From Chrysoporthe austroafricana (taxonomy: Eukaryota > Ascomycota > Sordariomycetes > Diaporthales > Cryphonectriaceae), in NCBI GenBank assembly GCA_001051155.2, contig JYIP02000001.1, forward strand, positions 1,240,001-1,304,000: a stretch of 64,000 nt of DNA, in the 5' to 3' direction. A program made the position numbers and the translations under genes. The notes beneath the pieces were generated by a model that was not told the DNA's origin, did no database searches, and saw only the letters and a list, made by a program, of their open reading frames with translations. Of the stretch, positions 56,431 through 64,000 are shown in pieces (the first letter of the stretch is position 1; each line of letters opens with the position of its first letter).

Positions 56431-58311
56431 TCAAAGCTCGACTCGAAGTGTTCTGATGGCAGGTTCTCGCGAACCAGAGGCCGGCGGGCTCGGTAGACTA
56501 GGATTGGACGTTGAAGGTCGTAGCTCAATATCTCCAGCTCCATTCTCTGGTCTCACCCGGGGGCTGACGTGGTTTTCGTTTTGTGCATGGGGCCGGCGCT
56601 TCAGCTTTGAGGTCAAAACACTGAAGCTTGGTTGATGGAAGGCCTGCTGTATATCTTCTAATGATCGACCTCGCGTCTCGGGCATGCAAGCTCCAAGAAC
56701 CGCGACAGTGAATAACGCAAGACAGCCAAAGAGAAAGTAGGCACCGAAAACGGATTTATCGAGCAAAATCGGAGTCAGGATTGCCACCAGCCAATTTGTA
56801 AACTTGCAAGTTTTAGTGATGTTCCCAAATGGATATCAGTGGAAAGAGGCTGCAAGACGTGATTGGAAGCGAACTTACAAAACCCAAGCCTTGGGCCACG
56901 CAGTTTGCAGCGGCTCTGACGTGAGTAGGCTGTATCTCGGAGGCATAGATCTTTCCGACGATGCCCCAGGTGGCGCTATATATCAACCCGAAGAGGAAGA
57001 CGAACACAATGACAGCCCATCTAGCCACGCCGTATGGATGCACTACTCCAGCAGCGTAGAGCGACCCTATCAAGAACACTATCGGTCCGTTAGAGCAACA
57101 AAACTCTTCGAGAAGAGGAGAAAAAAACAGGAGTGGTGTTTGAATATGTCTCTTAAGGTCTCAATGGCCTTCGGCGACAGAGTCGCTGCAAATGTCACTC
57201 TCCAAATGGCTCAGAAGGAAAACATCATCCCCTGGAAGACTTACTACAACCAGATAAACCAATGCCGCCAGTTATGGCCGACGTACGACGGCCCCATCTA
57301 TCAGCCAGCAAGAAAGCAGGCACCGAGATGGCTAGCATGAGGATCCCCGAAAGGCCGGAGGCTAGAAAAGAAGCTGTCGCCGAAGACAAGCCAGCTTGCC
57401 CGAAGAGAGTTGGAGCGTACTAAAAGAGGTCAATAATCCTAAACATATATGCTCAATGGAGTGGTTGCGGATGAAAAGCTCACATAGAGCACGCCGTCAA
57501 TCCCGGAGAGTTGCACCATGCCTAGCACAAATAGAGCAAGCACAGTTCTTGCACGATAACCCCTTTTGAACAACAGCTGAAAGCTCTGCCATGGAGACGT
57601 TCTGAGTCTCTGCGCAGTGGAGTCAGCTCCAAGAAAATCTCTCTCAGCTTCAACCATAGAGAAGTCCAACCGGCGGAGTGAGTCCAATGCCCCGATCTGA
57701 TCCCCATAGCTCATCAGCCACCTAGGCGACTCAGGCAGTCTCACACAGCAAGTAACAAGCAGTCCCGCAAGAGCCGTCATGATGATAAATGGTAGGCGCC
57801 AAGCCATACTAGACTCTTCGATATGCACACTTCCATAGCATGTAAAATACCCAACACAAACCCCTAATGTCGCCATGAATTGTGGCAGCCCGGCCAGTAC
57901 GCCGCGGCTACTGGTCGGCGATATCTCCGAAATGTAGACAGCCATGTTACTGAGGTATACACCTTCGCCAAGACCCGCGATCGTTCTTCCCAGAAGAAAC
58001 TGGGCGAGACGAGTTGCAGTACCTTGGAGCAAGGCGCCAAATCCAAAGAGGACTGAGCCAAGCATGACTGTGCGAAGGCGACCATAGTGATCCGCAAGCC
58101 AGCCAGCGAAGATGGATGGCACGGCTCCGGAAAGCATGATCAGAGAGACAGTGAATCCCACCATTGTGGATGATAATACACCAACAGATCCTTTGAATTG
58201 TGACATCGAGATCACCGCACCGATAGAGCCAGTGTCGTAGCCATTGATAAGACCACCAAGAGAGATAGCAAGGGAAGCTAGGATGTAACGCGGCGGTAAT
58301 TTTGAAGCCAT
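56431..58311 (-). CDS. MFS sugar-porter-type transporter
   Basis: Exons (minus) 58311-57484, 57419-57245, 57078-56879 and 56802-56431, 524 residues. Sugar porter family member. Motifs: GGLINGYDTGSIGAVISM in helix 1, GWLADHYGRLRT, GRTIAGLGEGVYLSNMAVYI, SRGVLAG, RLPESPRWLMSYGD, QLSGIDGVLYVYAPTL across the first splice junction, LLADRWGRRTSAI, GKIYASEIQPTHVRAAANC and PETRGRSLEDIQQAF. The C tail (about 70 residues) is Ser/Pro/Arg-rich. Introns are 64, 166 and 76 nt: GTGAGC...TAG, GTAAGT...TAG with TCTAAC branch, GTAAGT...AAG; all keep frame. The second intron is unusually long for this window. It sits 410 bp upstream of, and in line with, the monooxygenase gene. Confidence 0.9.
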
Positions 58312-58555
58312 AATGCACTTGAGCGTGGGCGACAGTACCGGCTTGATTCAATCACAAAATTATAGTAGGGACGGAAATTGGAGAAATAACGATGCAAGGA
58401 GACTCAGGTGCCAGTCCCTACCTAAATAATTATAAATCCCGCTGATAAAGACGGCGATGTATTCAGCCGAGTGTGGAGTTTCGACCATCCCCTCCGCACG
58501 TGGGCCCCTCCGACGTCATCACCAGCCTATCTAACACTCTAACTACTAAAATCGA

Positions 58556-59096
58556 TTAACACAAGGTAGACACTGCGGGATATAGCATCGATGTAATAAA
58601 TATTCTTGGAATATCGGCAGAATCTAGGTATTCCAAAGGCGGCACTCCCAAATATTTGGTCAAAGCAATACAGATTCTCGACGAGTACGAGATAGCAGTG
58701 GCCTCATAATCCGTTCTCCTTATGCGAGAGACCGCCGTGATTTCTAACTTGCCTCCCAGACCACTAGGTTTCGCCATCGTGGACGCAGGGAGCGCACCTC
58801 CTGTTGCAGTGATACCTTCTCCCGCTCCGCCACCCCGAATCGGATGATCGCTAATCGCGTTATCTGCGGCCTCGTGCAGTGTTGTAGCACCTAGGCCCCC
58901 AGCGCTCGGCTGGTCCTGACCAGTATTGGGAACGGATTTGATGATACGCAGTTCGCTTGATCCTTAGGGACTTTTTTGGAGTCAGATTCTTTGTCAGCAT
59001 TTGGCGATACAGTGCAGCAGTTGAACCTGGGGCGATTCTTATACTATATGTACCATCTTTGGCCATAGATAATAGGTTACCATTTCTCTCAGACAT
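58556..59096 (-). CDS. small hypothetical protein, low-confidence model
   Basis: Proposed exons (minus) 59096-59054 and 58962-58556, 149 residues. The second exon has protein-like composition (SVPNTGQDQPSAGGLGATTL, then LHEAADNAISD and MAKPSGLGGKLEITAVSRIR) but no recognised family. A 91-nt intron (GTACAT donor, CTGACT branch, AAG acceptor) would join MSERNGNLLSMAKDG to SSELRIIKSVPN. No signal peptide or membrane span. The model rests on splice signals alone and could be wrong or represent a decayed gene. Confidence 0.3.
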
Positions 59097-59756
59097 ACTA
59101 TAATCTAATTTAAAAGCTCTTCTTGAAGCTTACTGATCATCCGCACAAAGTCTACAATAGTCTCTCAACGTCAGGCGAGAAACAATCCCATGACCTGATA
59201 AATATATATGCACGTGGTCACTAACAGCGGACCACTATGATGTCGACGAAGGACTGCAGTGTGCCGAGAATTTCCGCTGGCTTGGCTTTGCCTAGGAAAG
59301 AGGCTAGAAGTGGGTATTGACCGAGGTAATCAGTCTGCGCAAATGGCACACGAGTCTATGCCAGGCTTGTCGGGATGAAAAGGGCTCCAAGAAGGAGAAT
59401 GTATAAAAGACCCGCATACAAGCGGCTTTGCTTATCAGCGAGGAAAGGGAAGTCCTCACAGAAAACTGAGGCTGTATCGCTTAGGCAACTTCTTGTAGTT
59501 ACTCAACTAAATAGAATTATAGCCCTGGGTTCGTCCTTGTACCTACGTAGGAAGCTTTATTTGTGATTTTCAACTTATTTTATCATTAACTTGAGTTCTA
59601 GTATCGGCCACTATCGTGCCTTCGACTAGCCTCTAGCCCCTCGGCTCTGCTCTTGGAAGTAATCGTTCGATCTTCCATATGATATTTTAGCACCATCGTC
59701 CTCGAAAGTATCCAAAATCTGTATTTCCATGTGCCGCTGCGTTCAGGGTCTTCTGC
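59097..59756. other. AT-rich intergenic, no gene seen
   Basis: Nothing recognised. Confidence 0.5.
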
Positions 59757-60037
59757 TCAAGGTGCTCCTTTCGCGAACATGAAGCCTGTGTTGGCGTGCC
59801 CCTTTGCAGCAATGATGCTCAGCGCAATGTGATGATTTTCCGGGTAATAGACACTGGCATCCCAGATGACAGCCCAGCGAGCAATTCTTTCTCGTTGAGC
59901 TCATTTTCCGCCGGATCATACGCATCTTTGATGCGAAATCGCTGAATGATGGTGCAAAGACGGATCAGTCGCTTGCGGATGACTGAGGATGGCATCGATA
60001 TGGCGTATGAGCCATCGCTCTCCCAAATTCCAAGCAA
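59757..60037 (-). pseudogene. frameshifted coding fragment, likely 3' part of the next gene
   Basis: Two minus-strand frames join naturally. The first reads SDGSYAISMPSSVIRKRL, IIQRFRIKDAYDPAENELNE; the second continues RIARWAVIWDASVYYPENHH, IALSIIAAKGHANTGFMF and stops after AKGAP at 59759-59757. The switch falls at an AAA run near 59893, where one base gained or lost would connect them, and there is no splice signal. Upstream it could be fused to the 159-residue frame at 60100-60579 through a weak 86-nt intron (GTGATT donor, GAG acceptor). No family recognised. Confidence 0.4.
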
Positions 60038-60099
60038 TCACAAATGTTTTTCGTGTCTTCCCGGACACTGCTTTCAATGACTGTTCTTAGTCTCCCAAA

Positions 60100-60579
60100 T
60101 CACATTGCCAGCCTGGCCCACGTGTCCTCGTCCTCTTCCGTCATCTCTAGCCTGCTGTCGTATGCTGTTCCGTTCGGTTTACCCTTCCATGTGGTCCCAT
60201 CATTTACAAGTGTACCATCCGTGCTACAGGTGGCTCCGTCGGGTGAGGTGGCCCTGCCTCCAGCCAAGGCACCTGGTTGCCTTCTCGATGACACCGGACC
60301 CTTGCTCTGTATGGGCGCATAGGTTGTGACAAATCCCGTAGTCTGTCCGGCTCCTGTGGTCCGCCTCATACCTCCGACTGGGATCTGGGCAATCTGTCTC
60401 GCCTGCTTCTGAAACGTAGATTCTCGAGTCGCCTCCTCGAAGTGGGCCTGCTGCGCCGCAGCCTCTTTGTATGATTGAGCCCCCGCAGCGGGTTGGACCG
60501 ACGGAGAAGGATTTGAAGGTCCATCCGAACTTTCATGCCGAGAGAGGGCCTTCTTTAAACGAGTGAAGAGCTTCGTCAT
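60100..60579 (-). CDS. hypothetical Ser/Gly/Thr-rich protein
   Basis: 159 residues from MTKLFTRLKKALSRHES to EEDEDTWARLAM. The basic N terminus is followed by low-complexity SNPSPSVQPAAGAQSYKEAA, a Gln/Ala-rich helix and a Gly/Ser/Thr-rich second half with TSPDGATCSTDGTLVNDGTT. No signal peptide, membrane span or known domain. The reading may continue by splicing into 60037-59757. A 16-bp tandem repeat lies just upstream in the likely 5' UTR. Confidence 0.5.
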   Translation of the reverse strand: MTKLFTRLKKALSRHESSDGPSNPSPSVQPAAGAQSYKEAAAQQAHFEEATRESTFQKQARQIAQIPVGGMRRTTGAGQTTGFVTTYAPIQSKGPVSSRRQPGALAGGRATSPDGATCSTDGTLVNDGTTWKGKPNGTAYDSRLEMTEEDEDTWARLAM

Positions 60580-60632
60580 GGTGTGGATACCCGGATGGCA
60601 AGCAGCTGAGGAGGTGCGGTCGTATGGAGGCA

Positions 60633-60696
60633 CGGTCCTTATACGTGTCGGTCCTTGTGGGTGTCGGTCCTTGTACGTGTCGGCCCTCGTGAGTGG
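60633..60696 (+). repeat. 16-bp tandem repeat, four copies
   Basis: Four adjacent 16-bp units (60633-60648, 60649-60664, 60665-60680, 60681-60696) with consensus CGGTCCTTGTACGTGT. The first three differ at one to three positions, the fourth is more diverged. It lies 54 bp upstream of the minus-strand start at 60579. Confidence 0.85.
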
Positions 60697-61149
60697 ATGT
60701 AGGCGTTCTTGGTGGCACTGCAAGCCGATATACGGACGTAATATCGCCGAAGTTCTATATTGTTGGTGGTTGACGCGGGAACGGAGCAGCTCGACAGGCA
60801 GGGTGCTTTCAAATAAAAAGTACTGAAACTTTTGCTTCGATGAAAGATATGAAAGGACAAAGCATCCTTCATATATATTCCGAAAAGTATAGATATGGAT
60901 CAGAAAAAGCACCGGCCTAGGTCAATACAGGATCGTGTGTTGCTACCTGCAGTCAGCCCAGCTGAAGCGGGCCCGAGTAGTGGATGGGGTTTAGGCAGCG
61001 GCCTTTTGGTCAAAGTGAGAGAGGCTCAACAGACGTTGTGGTGGCATCAGCCCCTGAAGGATCTGAGGATCGTTTACACTTGAGAAGCCGACAGGTCTTA
61101 CCGGGAAATAATTGCTCTCAGCGTAGAGTGAGCGTTTTGTGGACCTACT

Positions 61150-61173
61150 GTTGATGTTGATGTTGATGTTGAT
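61150..61173 (+). repeat. GTTGAT microsatellite
   Basis: Four perfect copies of GTTGAT in non-coding sequence. Confidence 0.9.
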
Positions 61174-61532
61174 CATCTTTGGCTGTGGCGGAGGGGGAGC
61201 GCGGGTGGTCATCCCCAACCTCTGGTCAGCTGAGATGGCCCGAGCTGGATTCCACCGTGCACACGTGCGTTAGCTTGGGCTGAGCTGTCATTTCGTCCTA
61301 GAATCCTTCCAGCTGACGAGACTTGATGCCTGTCGGATAGGACCCGCAGCAAGAGTTGGAAATGCGATGCATCGCGTCGGTAAGTGCTTGAATTTGAATC
61401 GAACTGGAATGCTATCACTAGGAGTCGTCATTCTCAATGTGTCGCAGAGCGCGGCGGAGTGCCTCAGGGAGAGCAGAAGCGAGAACTGTAGTGCCAAGCA
61501 CAGCCACTGCAAAATTCTCGACTCGTACGCTA

Positions 61533-61803
61533 TCATGACCTGAGGCTGGTCGGAAGACCTAAATCAGAGAGCGTCCTATTGTGTGAGGGATTGAAGCCGT
61601 TCTCGCGTGCATAACGATAACGAGCCATAAGCTTTGCAACAGAGCACCTCGTGGGCAGAAACTCGGCGAGCACAGAACCTAGAGGAATATCGTCATTAGA
61701 ATGACTTCCTAGGGACCTAGTCGCAAGGCGCTGGAAATACAGGTCAAGAATCGCGAGCAATCCGCGCTTCTGGTCACTTTGAAAAGTATGATACCAGAAG
61801 GAT
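61533..61803 (-). other. possible orphan coding fragment
   Basis: A minus-strand open stretch with protein-like composition: ESFWYHTFQSDQKRGLLAIL, DLYFQRLATRSLGSHSNDDI, ARYRYARENGFNPSHNRTL, ending SDLGLPTSLRS. It has no start codon in good context and no family. It may be an exon or remnant of an unknown gene. Confidence 0.25.
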
Positions 61804-64000
61804 TCTTAAGCATCCTTCCTACCGATGTAACTCCCCGTTCCTGCGTCTCTTAAAGGGGGCGGGGGAGGTGCGGCCACCCCTAACGTTTGTCTGCCTAATG
61901 ATCCTAATTTGTAATGGAGTCCCCGCGGAGACATAGCGTGACCTTCACCAGGCGATCTTCTCTCATAATAAATATGTCGATAAATTTCCCCAATCCTTCT
62001 CGGTCGGACATAGAAGGAGGGCATAAAGCCGCCAGAGGCGTATCCGACGTGCTGGCGACGGTACGGCCGAGGTGGGGATGGACATGGGGTTCCCTGGGGA
62101 TGCCTCCTTATTTCTTTCCTTAAGGAGTATTTTATGGGGGCACAGCGTGACTTTCGATTGACCTGGTCGGACATGCACCGATCTTTGTTCTAAAGCCGAA
62201 GAATGGTGCTGTGGTCATTCCGATACATGCTGCGTCCGTACGGTACTGGATGTTTCAGCAGGCCCCAGAACCAGGGAACCTCAGCACATCAATTGCACAA
62301 CGTCATCAATATGTGCAAGTGACTTGCTCTACCGGTAGCAATGTCGACCCCGAGCTTGAGGCACCATACCAGCATCGTGCAGTATATGGGTCTCTGCCTA
62401 ATTCGGATATCAGAGTAGGCTCTACGAATCGACGCTGGCTTCCTGGACACATGAATGAGTTGATGCTTGCCATCGTGAATAGTCTGTGTTAGGATGACTG
62501 TTGAGAGCTTCTCCACCTATCAGGTTGACTGGTAGACACGGGCTCTGTCGTAGTATGGTCAGACATCCTCCATCTGCATTTCTGGGCATACATACTTAGA
62601 AACTCACTACAACAGCTTCTCCTCTGACATGTGGGGCCAGTGGCCCCAATATAATTCATGTTCAGACAATGTTACATGTGAGGCACTAATAATACAAACA
62701 TAGTAGAGGGATGAAGGTCAAGGGGAAGTGAGCTTATGTAATGTACAAAATTAAGCTTACTACCTAGGTACTAAGCATTTAGACTAGGGTATGAGCTGGG
62801 GTGATGATATCTAGTAGGTCTAGAAACAACCCTCAGCGGAATTTTAACATAGTCAGGCTGCTTCCAATAGAGTGCCATCTCCCACAAATATTAATATCTA
62901 TGGCGATGCAACACACACGACTTGCATCAAATAGATTTCTCCTTCTCAATCACTGCAATTCATAATACCAGTCAGGCAGTTGACTTATTAGTATTCTGTA
63001 AGATTGGACCTGCACACAGGATACCATTAGTTGATATACAAACACCACTGAGAATTATCATAGACTAACGACCACAAGTGTGGCTTTGGTATTACAACCT
63101 TACACACATACAAACAACTATTTTTACTATCCCATTCTAGAGAGACACTTCTGTTTCTTAGTCTAGTGAGAATTATCATATTAAAACACTACATTGAGTG
63201 ACTATTCAGGCTAGCCCAAGAACATACCGGGAAACATCCATTGGAAAGCCTAGTTCACCTACAGAACATTCGACAAATGGGGCGGAATAATCTCAGTGTT
63301 GTGTTCACCATACCATTTAACCGTGGTCCAGCTTTAAGTAGCTCATATGTAAAGGGTATTGCGGATTTCGTAGAACGGGATGGAGGCAAGAGACTATGCT
63401 CAACAGCGGAAATCACGATAGCATGCATAATATATAGCACACAAAGCAATCCAGCGAGAATGTGTAACATGATGTCCTCGCTTCTGGAGTATATTCAGAG
63501 AATAATAATACGATGCTTTCTCTCATACCATGTCAAAGCGAGAGTTCTAGAGACAAATCAGGTCCATTCCATGATAAACGAAGGCCGCCGTAGTCAATGC
63601 ACAGTAGCTATGATGAGCTCAAGTAGTAAACATTCAAGGCGAAAGCACCAGAATTGCAGTATATCCCACGCCGTAGCTAAAGGAACTTCGTCTTGTCCAT
63701 TCATCAGCAGCAAAGTAATTGAGTTTAGCGTCAAAGGGATGGCTGGGAAACAGAGATCTAGAACCTTGCCAGAGATGACGTTTTGAGTCAACGCTCGTTG
63801 AGCACAAGCAGTATGTCCAACTAATAAATCGATAGCAAGGCTCATGTGTCTAGCCTCACACCTAACGTGTTTTATGCGGTCACATCAATCCGCAGGCTCA
63901 ATATATTATAACTGCTACTTAATTAATGCATGCAAGAGCTCCATGCGGAACAGATCAATCACGAAGTCTGCCAGCCCAAGGACGCGAGATGCATGTGGCA

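Larger units (their letters stand above)
60697..64000. other. AT-rich gene-poor region at window end
   Basis: Apart from the microsatellite and the fragment at 61533-61803 nothing is supported. After 62500 the sequence is very AT-rich. Hydrophobic minus-strand frames at 63255-63470 and 63594-63845 could not be joined by splicing and match no family I know. Confidence 0.45.

Noticed and set aside
63241..63786. 181-codon plus-strand frame
   Set aside because: No domain, Ser/Lys/Met-biased composition in AT-rich DNA; equally open frames lie on the other strand.
1..64000. Transposon, CRISPR array or secondary-metabolite cluster
   Set aside because: No transposase, reverse transcriptase, terminal repeats, spaced direct repeats, PKS, NRPS or terpene synthase motifs were seen on either strand.

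Overview
The window looks like nuclear DNA of a filamentous ascomycete (Pezizomycotina). The evidence is short GT-AG introns of about 48-180 nt with CTGAC/CTAAC-type branch sites, CT-rich promoters, and typical filamentous-fungal families: a GtaA-type glutaminase, a Gas1/gEgh16 appressorial protein, GH92, GH12, Dbp3, Rft1 and a GAP-type amino-acid permease. The Gas1-type protein and the secreted hydrolases suggest a plant- or insect-associated member, perhaps Sordariomycetes; that placement is inference.

Layout. 0.5-4.6 kb: a head-to-head pair encoding the two subunits of a stand-alone biotin-dependent acyl-CoA carboxylase; the carboxyltransferase reading frame carries a one-base frameshift. 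5.2-8.3 kb: secreted glutaminase. 10.0-11.3 kb: secreted His/Gly-rich repeat protein. 13.0-13.4 kb: small single-span membrane protein. 14.1-19.8 kb: DHA1-like MFS transporter, short-chain dehydrogenase, thioredoxin. 19.8-23.9 kb: AT-rich, gene-poor, holding one intron-containing tRNA-Lys(UUU). 23.9-26.9 kb: Gas1/gEgh16-like secreted protein and an unrecognised Cys-rich/RING-like protein whose 3' end is tandemly duplicated and decayed. 26.9-30.4 kb: gene-poor. 30.4-39.3 kb: hexose transporter, DEAD-box helicase Dbp3, Rft1, membrane acyltransferase 3. 39.3-45.7 kb: gene-poor, but with a decayed peptide-N-glycanase A-like gene. 45.7-49.8 kb: amino-acid permease and a signal-peptide protein ending in KDEL. 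49.9-58.3 kb: four minus-strand genes (GH92 mannosidase, GH12 glucanase, NtaA/DszA-type flavin monooxygenase, MFS sugar transporter). 58.5-64 kb: AT-rich, with weak or broken genes and short tandem repeats.

Functionally the window mixes housekeeping genes (Dbp3 ribosome biogenesis, Rft1 N-glycosylation, thioredoxin, tRNA) with accessory genes for outside nutrients: glutaminase plus amino-acid permease, glycosidases plus sugar transporters, and a monooxygenase beside a transporter. No transposon, CRISPR array or obvious secondary-metabolite cluster was seen. Exon boundaries below were read by eye from splice signals, reading-frame continuity and family conservation.
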